A stretch of DNA of 64,000 nt from contig JAQNBH010000014.1 of NCBI GenBank assembly GCA_028752905.1, forward strand, positions 4,228,595 to 4,292,594. Direction: 5' to 3'. The first letter of the stretch is position 1, and the number at the start of each line of letters is the position of its first letter. Origin of the DNA: Cladorhizidae sp. MBARI D1340-BT2 (taxonomy: Eukaryota; Porifera; Demospongiae; Poecilosclerida; Cladorhizidae). The position numbers and the translations under genes were made by a program. Positions 23,501-32,498 of the stretch are shown piece by piece. The notes under the pieces are model-generated. The model was not told where the DNA came from. It saw nothing but the letters and a program-made list of their open reading frames with translations, and made no database searches.

Positions 23501-26500
23501 AGGGCACAGAGTGCAGTGTGGAGGGTACAGATGCAGTGTGGAGGGTACAGAGTGCAGTGTGGAGGGCACAGAGTGCAGTGTGGAGGGCACAGAGTGCAGT
23601 GTGGAGGGCACAGAGTGCAGTGTGGAGGGCACAGAGTGCAGTGTGGAGGGCACAGAGTGCAGTGTGGTTGAGTATTGGCTGATTTGTAGCTGCGTGTAGA
23701 GGGGTCCAGTGTTGTCATCGTCAACCCCATGCCATCCATGGATGACCAAGTTAAGCAGGGTTCATCCCTGTATGAACTAGGATATTCCCAGTAACTTGGT
23801 CATATGGATGGCAATACCGGACACATGTGTGAGTTTGGCTTGAGAGACTAGTACTGGCCAGAGAGTGTGCTTCATGAGATGCTGCCCGGGAGTGTGGATG
23901 GCATGGCCATTTTCAATACTGACCACCAGGCAGGATCATGTGACAGATTCTGACCACCAGGCAGGATCATGACCAGGCAGGATCATGTGACAGATTCTGA
24001 CCACCAGGCAGGATCATGTGACATATTCTGACCACCAGGCAGGATCATGTGACATATTCTGACCAGGCAGGATCATGTGACATATTCTGACCACCAGGCA
24101 GGATCATGTGACATATTCTGACCACCAGATAGATCATGTGACGGATTCCAACCACAAGGTAGGATCGTGTGACAATTAGGATCCTGCGACAATTAGCTAT
24201 GTAAATGGGAGGATCGGATGTCAGTAAATACTCATTTGTTTCTACCTATTTGCCTGTCTAATATTGCCCCCTGCCATGCCTGGCTGTCTCCCCTGCCCCC
24301 TGCCATGCCTGGCTGTCTCCCCTGCCCCCTGCCATGCCTGGCTGTCTCCCCTGCCCCCTGCCATGCCTGGCTGTCTCCCCTGCCCCCTGCCATGCCTGGC
24401 TGTCTCCCTGCCATGCCTGGCTGTCTCCCCTGCCCCCTGCCATGCCTGGCTGTCTCCCCTGTCCCCTGCCATGCCTGGCTGTCTCCCCTGCCATGCCTGG
24501 CTGTCTCCCCTGCCCCCTGCCATGCCTGGCTGTCTCCTCTGTCCCCTGCCATGCCTGGCTGTCTCCCCTGTCCCCTGCCATGCCTGGCTGTCTCCCCTGT
24601 CCCCTGCCATGCCTGGCTGTCTCTCTGTCCCCTGCCATGCCTGGCTGTCTCCCTCTGTCCCCTGCCATGCCTGGCTGTCTCCCTGTGCCTCCTGCCATGC
24701 CTGGCTGTCTCCCCCTGTCCCCTGCCATGCCTGGCTGTCTCCTGCCATGCCTGGCTGTCTCCCTCTGTCCCTGCCATGCCTGGCTGTCTCCCTCTGTCCC
24801 CTGCCATGCCTGGCTGTCTCCCTCTGTCTCCTGCCATGCCTGGCTGTCTCCCTCCGTCCCCTGCCATGCCTGGCTGTCTCCCTCTGTCCCCTGCCATGCC
24901 TGGCTGTCTCCCTCTGTCTCCTGCCATGCCTGGCTGTCTCCCTCTGCCCCCTGCCATGCCTGGCTGTCTCCCTCTGTCCCTGCCATGCCTGGCTGTCTCC
25001 CCCTGCCATGCCTCTGTCCCCTGCCATGCCTGGCTGTCCCCCTCTGTCTCCCTGCCATGCCTGGCTGTCTCCCTCTGTCCCCCTGCCATGCCTGGCTGTC
25101 TCCCTCTGTCCCCTGCCATGCCTGGCTGTCTCCCTGTCCCCTGCCATGCCTGGCTGTCTCCCTCTGTCTCCCTCTGCCCCCTGCCATGCCTGGCTGTCTC
25201 CCTCTGTGCCTGCCATGCCTGGCTGTCTCCCTCTGTCCCCTGCCATGCCTGGCTGTCTCCCTCTGTCCCCTGCCATGCCTGGCTGTCTCCCTCTGCCTCC
25301 TGCCATGCCTGGCTGTCTCCCTCTGCCCCCTGCCATGCCTGGTTGTCTCCCTCTGTCCCCTGCCATGCATGGCTGTCTCCCTCCGTCCCCTGCCATGCCT
25401 GGCTGTCTCCCTGTTCCCTGCCATGCCTGGCTGTCTCCCTATGTCTCCTGCCATGCCTGGCTGTCTCCCTCTGTCCCCTGCCATGCCTGGCTGCCTCCCT
25501 CTGTCCCTGCCATGCCTGGCTGTCTCTCTGTCCCCTGCCATGCCTGGCTGTCTCCCTCTGTCCCCTGCCATGCCTGGCTGTCTCCCTCTGCCCCCTGCCA
25601 TGCCTGGCTGTCTGCCTCTGTCCCCTGCCATGCCTGGCTGTCTCCCTCTGTCCCCTGCCATGCCTGGCTGTCTCCCTCTGTCTCCCTCTGCCCCCTGCCA
25701 TGCCTGGCTGTCTCCTCTGTCCCCTGCCATGCCTGGCTGTCTCCCTCTGTCTCCTGCCATGCCTGGCTGTCTCCCCTGTCCCCTGCCATGCCTGGCTGTC
25801 TCCCTCTGTCCCCTGCCATGCCTGGCTGTCTCCCTCTGTCCCCTGCCATGCCTGGCTGTCTCCCTGTCCCCTGCCATGCCTGGCTGTCTCCTCTGTCCCC
25901 TGCCATGCCTGGCTGTCTCCCTCTGTCCCCTGCCATGCCTGGCTGTCTCCCCTGTCCCCTGCCATGCCTGGCTGTCTCCCTCTGTCCCCTGCCATGCCTG
26001 GCTGTCTCCCTCTGTCCCCTGCCATGCCTGGCTGTCTCCCCTGTCCCCTGCCATGCCTGGCTGTCTCCCCCTGCCATGCCTGGCTGTCTCCCTCTGTCCC
26101 CTGCCATGCCTGGCTGTCTCCCTGTCCCCTGCCATGCCTGGCTGTCTCCCCTGTCCCCTGCCATGCCTGGCTGTCTCCCTCGGCTGTCTCCCTGTCCCCT
26201 GCCATGCCTGGCTGTCTCCCCCTGTCCCCTGCCATGCCTGGCTGTCTCTCTCTGTCCCCTGCCATGCCTGGCTGTCTCCCCTGTCCCCTGCCATGCCTGG
26301 CTGTCTCCCTCGGCTGTCTCCCTCAGCCCCCTGCCATGCCTGGCTGTCTCCCTCTGTCCCCTGCCATGCCTGGCTGTCTCCCTCTGTCCCTGCCATGCCT
26401 GGCTGTCTCCCTCTGTCCCTGCCATGCCTGGCTGTCTCCCTCTGTCCCCTGCCATGCCTGGCTGTCTCCCTCTGTCCCCTGCCATGCCCTCTGTTCCCTG

Positions 26501-28232
26501 CCATGCCTGGCTGTCTCCCCCTGCCATGCCTGGCTGCCTCCCTCTGTCCCTGCCATGCCTGGCTGTCTCCCTCTGTCCCCTGCCATGCCTGGCTGTCTCC
26601 CTCTGTCCCCTGCCATGCCTGTCTGTCCCTGCCATGCCTGGCTGTCTCCTCTGCCCCCTGCCATGCCTGGCTGTCTCCCTCTGTTCCCTGCCATGCCTGG
26701 CTGTCTCCCTCTGTCCCCTGCCATGCCTGGCCATCTCCTTCTGTCCCCTGCCATGCCTGGCTGTCTCCCTCTGTCTCCTGCCATGCCTGGCTGTCTCCCT
26801 CTGTCCCCTGCCATGCCTGGCTGTCTCCCTCTGTCCCCTGCCATGCCTGGCTGTCTCCCTCTGTCTCCTGCCATGCCTGGCTGTCTCCCTCTGTCCCTGC
26901 CATGCCTGGCTGTCTCCCCCTGCCATGCCTCTGTCCCCTGCCATGCCTGGCTGTCCCCCTCTGTCTCCCTGCCATGCCTGGCTGTCTCCCTCTGTCCCCC
27001 TGCCATGCCTGGCTGTCTCCCTCTGTCCCCTGCCATGCCTGGCTGTCTCCCTCTGTCTCCTGCCATGCCTGGCTGTCTCCCTCTGTCCCCTGCCATGCCT
27101 GGCTGTCTCCCGCTGTCTCCCTGCCATGCCTGGCTGTCTCCCCCTGTCCCCTGCCATGCCTGGCTGTCTCCCCCTGTCCCTGCCATGCCTGGCTGTCTCT
27201 CTGTCTCCTGCCGTGCCTGGCTGTCTCCCCTGCCCCCTGCCATGCCTGGCTGTCTCCCTCTGCCCCCTGCCATGCCTGGCTGTCTCCCTCTGTCCCCTGC
27301 CATGCATGGCTGCCTCCCTCTGTCCCCTGCCATGCCTGCCATGCTCCCTCTGTCCCCTGCCATGCCTGGCTGCCTCTCTCTGTCCCCTGCCATGCCTGGC
27401 TGTCTCCCCCTGCCATGCCTGCCATGCTCCCTCTGTCCCCTGCCATGCCTGGCTGTCTCCTTTGTCCCCTGCCATGCCTGGCTGTCTCTCCCTGTCTCCT
27501 GCCATGCCTGGCTGTCCCCTGCCATGCCTGGCTGTCTCCCCTGCCATGCCTGGCTGTCTCCCTGCCCCCTGCCATGCCTGGCTGTCTCCCCTGTCCCCTG
27601 CCATGCCTGGCTGCCTCCCTCTGTCCCCTGCCATGCCTGGCTGTCTCCCTCTGTCCCCTGCCATGCCTGGCTGTCTCCCTGTCCCCTGCCATGCCTGGCT
27701 ATCTCCCTCTGTCCCCTGCCATGCCTGGCTGTCTCCCTCTGTCCCCTGGCCGGTGGAGTTGCTGTGTTATCCACACCCTTTCATACAGAGCAATTTGCCT
27801 CATGACAACACACAGGATGTGTTTCTCTTGATTTTGCCCCCTGGACTAAACTTTACTGGAGGGGGGTGTAAACGTGTTAAAGACCTACATGTAGTGGGCT
27901 AGACAGGGACACTTGTGGACGGGCAACTTTAGCCAAGAATGGGAGTGGAGATACTTGCCTGAACTCAAAGTTCAAACTTCTATCTATCTTCCTTACAATT
28001 AGAACGTGCGCCATCTGCTGCCTTCACTGATTTCTTAGCTCAAGTGACTGGTGCATGTGACAGTATAAGTTTATGCCAGCACATTTCTTCTAGTGCTAAA
28101 AGGAAGCGCTCTCAGCTAGAGCTATTCAGATACCTGCCTAGCCCTGGCCCTAGCCCTGGCTTGCTATGAAGATGTTGGGGCTACAGAGCTGTTAAGAAGG
28201 AAAGTCCTTCTTTAAAAAAATTATGTTATTAT

Positions 28233-28312
<80 letters not shown>

Positions 28313-31300
28313 TTATTATTTTTTTTATTTTTTATATTTTATTATTACTATTACTATTACTACTACTACTACTACTACTACTACTATTATTACTACTACT
28401 ATTATTAAATCTGACGCCTCTTATTTCACTCCTCTTTGCTAGACTGTTTCCAAGATCTTCCCTCCTTCCACCGGAGGGGCCAGACAGATGTCCTCTGAAA
28501 TGGGGGTGCGGTTCCTGGGCGAGATAGAACTGGATCCTCGTCTAGGCGAGTGTTGTGACACAGGAAAGTCATTCCTGCAGCACTTCCCGGAGGCAAGAGT
28601 GACCAAAGCTTACAAAAAGATCTGCGCTGGTGAGTCTATAGCACGTCCAGTTATTGGTATACATGGCAAATATCACCGACCTATTTATGTACCTACAGAA
28701 TGGAACTTGAAATCATCTCTAAATACATCTGAACAAAATACTAAAGTTTTCAGTGTGGGTTTTCTCAGATCCGGTTCCATTCAAAACCGTATAATAACCT
28801 TGGTAACACACTATTACCATATCATGCTGTATATAACCTTAACACACTATTAACATACTGTATCATGCGGTGCCTAGCTCCACCCTGTTCATGGACTTGC
28901 TCTATTATTCCGCCATGCAGTATATGCACACGCCTAATATGTAGATCACCTGATCTTGATCGGCAAACAGTAGTGTTTGTTTGATTATTCATAGTCTGCT
29001 AGCTTCTTCTTCCAGGTCATTTAACTTCCTCTTCCAGGTCTGCTGTAGCTTCCTCTTCCAGGTCAGCTAGCTTCCTCTTCCAGCTTCCTCTTCCAGGTCA
29101 TCTCTCTTCCTCTTCTAGGTCATCTCTCTTCCTCTTCCAGGTCATCTCTCTTCCTCTTCCAGGTCGGCTAGCTTCCTCTTCCAGGTCTGCTGTAGCTTCC
29201 TCTTCCAGGTCAGCTAGCTTCCTCTTCCAGGTCGGCTAACTTCCTCTTCCAGGTCATCTCTCTTCCTCTTCCAGGTCATCTCTCTTCTTCTCCAGGTCAT
29301 CTCTCTTCCTCTTCCAGGTCTGCTAGCTTCCTCTTCCAGGTCATCTCTCTTCCTCTTCCAGGTCTGCTGTAGCTTCCTCTTCCAGGTCTGCTAGCGGGGC
29401 CTACTAGCTTCCTCTTCCAGGTCAGATAGCTTCTCTTCCAGCTCACAGCTTCATTGCTTGGCAAGAGACCACCACCACTCTCTCCATATCTTCTCGGTAT
29501 AGTTTGGCCAGCCCACCACTGCTGGCAGCTAGTACTGTGGTAGTGATTGCTACCTGCCTAGACTGCAGTAGGTAGGGCGTCTTCTGAACCACATCTCCCC
29601 AAAATGCCACGACTTGGATGACCACTCCATTGGTCGTTGGAGAGCAGCCATTCTTCCCACAGGTTACAGTTCAAGATATGCTTGTGCTGTGTGCTTCACA
29701 GAAATACCAAGCTTGTTTTCTTCATGGGCAGTGCAATGGAAATAATAGCTTTTAATCACACATGTGCTCTATCATTGCATGAGCTCTCGAGGCAGCACTC
29801 GTACTTGTCAAGAACATACTTATAAAATATAATAAATGCTGGTTGTTAGGTAGATGAGTTTATAACACTAATTGGTAAGAAAACTTCCACCTAACGAGCA
29901 TGCACCTAACAACAAGTGTGTGCCTAACAACAAGTGTGTGCCTAACAACAAGTGTGTGCCTAACAACAAGTGTGTGCCTAACAACAAGTGTGTGCCTAAC
30001 ACAACAAGTGTGCGCCTAACAACAAGTGTGTGCCTAACAACAAGTGTGTGCCTAACACAACAAGTGTGTGCCTAACAACAAGTGTGTGCCTAACACAACA
30101 AGTGTGTGCCTAACAACAAGTGTGTGCCTAACAACAAGTGTGCGCCTAACAACAAGTGTGTGCCTAACAAGTGTGTGCCTAACAACAAGCGTGTGCCTAA
30201 CACAAGTGTGTGCCTAACAACAAGCATGTGCCTAACAACAAGTGTGTGCCTAACAACAAGTGTGTGCCTAACAACAAGCGTGTGCCTAACAACAAGTGTG
30301 TGCCTAACAACGAGCATGCACCTAACAAATAGCTCATGCTCATAAACATGTGAGCAGTGTGTGCAAAACTTACCGTCACTTGTTTAGTTGGGCTAGAGAG
30401 GTCTGGTGCTAGTGGTGGGCTCTCAAACCACAGCAGTTTTTTGTTCGAGGGCATCATCTGATAGGACGATCTGGAAGACCTTCAACAGAGAAAAGCTACT
30501 AGTAATGAAAGACGAAGGAAATATTTTAAATTGACTGGATCTTGCGCCATTTCAGAGCAACTTCACCGCCTGGCCTGCCAACAGCTTCCCTCCCTCTCTC
30601 ATGTTGGTCAGCGAGCCGAGTAAGGTTTGCTTGTGGGGGCGTAGGTTCAATTAAGAGTGACTCACATACAGTATGCGCCTTGTAACGAGCGTTGGAATCA
30701 ACATTAGGATCTGCACCTAACAACTTGTTTTACTGCAAGTCATTTATAAGATGTGTCTATGTTGCCATGGGGACTGCAGGATCATCTGTGGGTGGTGCCC
30801 AAGGTTGTTGCCCACCTAATTAATACTGGCTAAGGTTGGGTAACCTTGGCGGCAATGCTTGCTGGGGTAACCTTGATGGCAATGCTTGCTAAGGTAACCT
30901 TGGTGGCAATGCTTGCTAGGAATGTCTGAAACCCTTTTCCTGGGTAACCTTGGTGCAATGCTTGTTGGGGTAACCTTGGTGGCAGTGGTTGCTGGGGTAA
31001 CCTTGATGGCAATGCTTGCTAGGGTAACCTTGATGGCAATGCTTGCTAGGGTAACCTTGATGGCAATGCTTGCTAGGGTAACCTTGATGGCAATGCTTGC
31101 TAGGGTAGCCTTGGTGGCAATGCTTGCTAGGGTAGTCTTGGTGGCAATGCTTGCTAGGGTAACCTTGATGGCAATGCTTGCTAAGGTAGCCTTGGTGGCA
31201 ATGCTTGCTGGGGTAGCCTTGGTGGCAATGCTTGCTGGGGTAGCCTTGGTGGCAATGCTTGCTAAGGTAGCCTTGGTGGCAATGCTTGCTAGGGTAACCT

Positions 31301-32175
31301 TGATGGCAATGCTTGCTAGGGTAACCTTGGTGGCAATGCTTGCTAGGGTAGTCTTGGTGGCAATGCTTGCTAGGGTAACCTTGATGGCAATGCTTGCTAA
31401 GGTAGCCTTGGTGGCAATGCTTGCTAGGGTAACCTTGGTGGCAATGCTTGCTAGGGTAACCTTGGTGGCAATGCTTGCTAGGAATGTCTGAAACCCTTTT
31501 CCTGGGTAACCTTGGTGCAATGCTTGTTGGGGTAACCTTGGTGCAATGCTTGTTGGGGTAACCTTGGTGGCAGTGGTTGCTGGGGTAACCTTGGTGCCAG
31601 TGGTTGCTGGGGTAACCTTGGTGGGAGTGGTTGCTGGGGTAACCTTGGTGGGAGTGGTTGCTGGGGTAACCTTGGTGGCAGTGGTTGCTGGGGTAACCTT
31701 GGTGGGAGTGGTTGCTGGGGTAACCTTGGTGGGAGTGGTTGCTGGGGTAACCTTGGTGGCAGTGGTTGCTGTGGTTGCTGGGGTAACCTTGGTGGCAGTG
31801 GTTGCTGGGGTAACCTTGGTGGCAGTGGTTGCTGGGATAACCTTGGTGCCAGTGGTTGTTAGGACAACCTTACTGGCAGTGCAGCAGGGTTAGCTTAAAG
31901 CAATCTTGAGTGAGGGTGTTCGGGGGAAATACGGTTAGTATTGGGAGGGCAACAACCTTGGACATCATATGATCCCAGACGAGCAAAGATCTCACATGAA
32001 CACACACACGTTGGCTGTTGCACATGTCAACAACTTCACACCCTTCCCCCCCCCCCCCCCCCCCCCAAATCACACCGTTGTAACATTACCACATGTGCCA
32101 TTTCCTTCTTCAGGTATTCTTGATGTCATCTCCAGCAAGAATGCTAGCAATGGCAGCCAAGAACTCAAGTGCTAG
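19208..32175 (+). CDS. NUBP1: NUBP1 (Nbp35), cytosolic Fe-S cluster assembly P-loop ATPase; first exon not found
   Basis: Scaffold ATPase of the cytosolic iron-sulfur assembly pathway. In animals it pairs with NUBP2 to build [4Fe-4S] clusters for cytosolic and nuclear proteins. Seven exons with GT-AG borders and consistent phases: 19208-19312, 19375-19508, 20060-20161, 20529-20619, 22029-22294, 28443-28629 and 32114-32175. Seen in order: the N-terminal CX13CX2CX5C cluster motif (DCPG...[10 protein letters not shown]), which separates Nbp35 from NUBP2; Walker [19 protein letters not shown]; the [10 protein letters not shown] loop; and the CPKC pair that binds the bridging cluster. The stop is TAG at 32173. 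The exons give about 315 residues against about 320 in human, so only a short initiator exon is missing. The first codon is split, ending in AC. Introns are 62, 551, 367, 1,409, 6,148 and 3,484 bases and are packed with tandem arrays, yet no frame damage is seen. Confidence 0.95.
19375..19508 (+). CDS. NUBP1: NUBP1 exon with Walker A
   Basis: Encodes (A)[34 protein letters not shown] and the segment ending DEKIQ. The P-loop lysines are intact. Acceptor TTTCTGCAG, donor CAG|GTATGTAAG. It ends in phase 0. Confidence 0.95.
19570..19905. repeat. Degenerate GGCTAGGGTTAA-type repeats in NUBP1 intron
   Basis: Irregular GGCTAGG, GGGTTAAGG and TAGGATAGGG hexamer-like repeats. They look telomere-like but are not a clean TTAGGG array. 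Similar CCCTAGCC blocks occur at 20280, 28140, 51560 and 61400. Confidence 0.8.
20060..20161 (+). CDS. NUBP1: NUBP1 exon, [12 protein letters not shown] to GSGWSPI
   Basis: 34 codons in phase 0 on both sides, holding the conserved LDVDICGPS and [11 protein letters not shown] segments. Acceptor TTGAATAG, donor ATA|GTAAGTAG. Confidence 0.95.
20465..20512. repeat. (TG)n microsatellite
   Basis: About 24 TG dinucleotides directly upstream of the polypyrimidine tract of the NUBP1 exon at 20529. Confidence 0.95.
20529..20619 (+). CDS. NUBP1: NUBP1 exon, [13 protein letters not shown] to RGPKKN
   Basis: 30 codons plus one base, encoding the [10 protein letters not shown] and VIWRGPKKN motifs. A (TG)n microsatellite ends about 16 bases before the acceptor (TTTACTGCAG). 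Donor AATG|GTGTGC is weak but gives the correct phase. Confidence 0.95.
20660..20935. repeat. Minisatellite, 34-base unit, in NUBP1 intron
   Basis: About eight copies of a unit with CTCCTCCTGTTCACACTGCA and CTCCGTAGTGGAGT. Each copy holds a small inverted pair, CACTCC...GGAGT. Confidence 0.9.
21320..21605. repeat. Tandem repeat of about 70 bases, four copies, in NUBP1 intron
   Basis: The unit contains GCAATGGTGCTAGTGACT, CCACACAGAGACACCGCTGG and GTTGAGGGTCTTGTAG. Confidence 0.85.
21856..21878. repeat. Poly-C run of 23 bases
   Basis: An uninterrupted C tract in a NUBP1 intron. A second run of 20 C lies at 22393-22412. Their lengths should be treated as uncertain. Confidence 0.9.
22029..22294 (+). 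CDS. NUBP1: NUBP1 exon with [10 protein letters not shown] and CPKC
   Basis: Starts (G)[18 protein letters not shown] and carries [28 protein letters not shown] and the C-terminal FICPKCE. Acceptor TTATTTCAG, donor TGAG|GTAGGA. It is the largest exon, at 266 bases. Confidence 0.96.
22540..22632. mobile_element. MITE-like palindromic element, copy 2 (half element)
   Basis: Carries GTCGAAATGTCGAG, TTCAAGTTGATTATTGAG and, in reverse, the CAGTT...TCTC terminal motif (ACTGAGAGTTC). It corresponds to the right half of copy 1 at 8857-9012. Confidence 0.5.
22690..23010. repeat. Minisatellite, 50-base unit, in NUBP1 intron
   Basis: About six copies of a unit with GGCATGGCCTAGCAGTCATG and CTGCTTGACTGGTTTCTCTT. 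Confidence 0.9.
23100..23668. repeat. Minisatellite, 21-base unit, in NUBP1 intron
   Basis: About 27 copies of a unit GCAGTGTGGAGGGCACAGAG plus T, with a C/T variant (GGGTACAGAG). The 21-base period leaves five frames open, which is not evidence for coding. Confidence 0.95.
23925..24190. repeat. Minisatellite, 31-base unit, in NUBP1 intron
   Basis: About nine degenerate copies of a unit with CACCAGGCAGGATCATGTGA and CATATTCTGAC. Confidence 0.85.
24265..27750. repeat. Large minisatellite, 30-base unit, 3.5 kb, in NUBP1 intron
   Basis: About 120 copies of a unit reading TGCCATGCCTGGCTGTCTCC followed by CTCTGTCCCC, with 27- to 29-base variants. A rare variant (CCCCCTGCCATGCCTCTGTC) occurs twice, 1,917 bases apart (24998 and 26915), and its neighbours match, so a block of about 1.9 kb has been duplicated. 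Frames of more than 1,000 codons run through it on both strands only because the unit has no stops. They show no start, domain or splice context, and they sit inside an intron between two exact NUBP1 exons. Confidence 0.97.
28226..28408. repeat. (ATT)n and (ACT)n trinucleotide block
   Basis: A compound trinucleotide microsatellite lying 34 bases before the NUBP1 acceptor at 28442. Confidence 0.95.
28443..28629 (+). CDS. NUBP1: NUBP1 exon, [12 protein letters not shown] to KKICA
   Basis: 62 codons plus one base: [28 protein letters not shown] and the C-terminal helix. It is separated from the previous exon by a 6.1-kb intron filled with minisatellites. A trinucleotide block ends 34 bases before the acceptor TTTGCTAG. 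Confidence 0.95.
29003..29440. repeat. Minisatellite, about 22-base unit, in NUBP1 intron
   Basis: About 20 copies of CTTCCTCTTCCAGGTC followed by ATCTCT, GGCTAG or TGCTGTAG. Each unit resembles a 3' splice site (pyrimidine tract plus CAG|GT) on the strand of NUBP1. Confidence 0.9.
29890..30330. repeat. Minisatellite, 18-base unit, in NUBP1 intron
   Basis: About 24 copies of AACAACAAGTGTGTGCCT with small deletions. Confidence 0.95.
30830..31870. repeat. Minisatellite, 27-base unit, two subfamilies, in NUBP1 intron
   Basis: About 38 copies. The first part (to about 31490) has GGTAACCTTGATGGCAATGC plus TTGCTAG. The second part has GTGGCAGTGGTTGCTGG in place of GTGGCAATGCTTGCTAGG. A shared flanking piece (AATGTCTGAAACCCTTTTCC) occurs at 30920 and 31481, so a larger segment was duplicated along with the array. 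Confidence 0.95.
32046..32066. repeat. Poly-C run of 21 bases before the last NUBP1 exon
   Basis: A homopolymer 47 bases upstream of the acceptor at 32113. It may act as part of the pyrimidine tract. Confidence 0.9.
32114..32175 (+). CDS. NUBP1: NUBP1 last exon and stop
   Basis: Encodes (G)[19 protein letters not shown] and TAG. Acceptor TTCTTCAG follows a 21-base C run (32046-32066). The tail is poorly conserved in this family, so the end rests on the splice site and phase rather than on similarity. Confidence 0.85.
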
Positions 32176-32455
32176 TTAGCATACTGTATCTAATCATATC
32201 CGTCTGTTAATATTGGAATATTTGGTGTTCAATATATACCTGCCCCAAATAAAAATTAGATATTCATAAAAGAACTTCATAAATAACAAGTCATTTATGC
32301 ATTTATGTACAAAAAAATCCAAATATAGCTCACATATGTATATATATATATATATGCACACATAATATTTCCACCTGAAGTAATAGGTTACATATTTTGT
32401 CTAAAATGGGGTCCTGCTTTGCAGGTGCACCAGAAATCAGTGATGAACAATGCCC
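32176..32455. other. Convergent intergenic space between NUBP1 and USP22
   Basis: 280 bases between two stop codons on opposite strands, AT-rich and with a short (TA)n. The 3' untranslated regions of the two genes must be short or overlap here. Confidence 0.85.
32248..32253 (+). promoter_or_regulatory. NUBP1: Candidate poly(A) signal of NUBP1
   Basis: AATAAA lies 73 bases after the NUBP1 stop, in AT-rich sequence. It is the first such hexamer downstream. Confidence 0.6.
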
Positions 32456-32498
32456 TTAGTTGTACTCGAGAATCTTCTTGTGGTAGAAGAGTAAATAC
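32456..32498 (-). CDS. USP22: USP22 last exon
   Basis: Encodes (G)[13 protein letters not shown] and TAA. It is 43 bases, joined through an 87-base intron. Acceptor CCGCACAG. Confidence 0.94.

Noticed and set aside
23016..23749. Frames with Cys-rich repeats (TALCTLH, VQCGGHR)
   Set aside because: Stop-free 21-base units open in five frames at once; intronic in NUBP1.
24218..27902. Open frames of over 1,000 codons on both strands (Cys/Leu/Pro-rich and Gly/Arg/Gln-rich)
   Set aside because: They are produced by a 30-base tandem unit without stops. Nearly all frames are open, there is no domain, and the stretch is an intron between two exact NUBP1 exons.
29443..29625. A minus-strand frame with [21 protein letters not shown]
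   Set aside because: Protein-like, but it lies in a NUBP1 intron on the other strand with no clear acceptor or partner exon.
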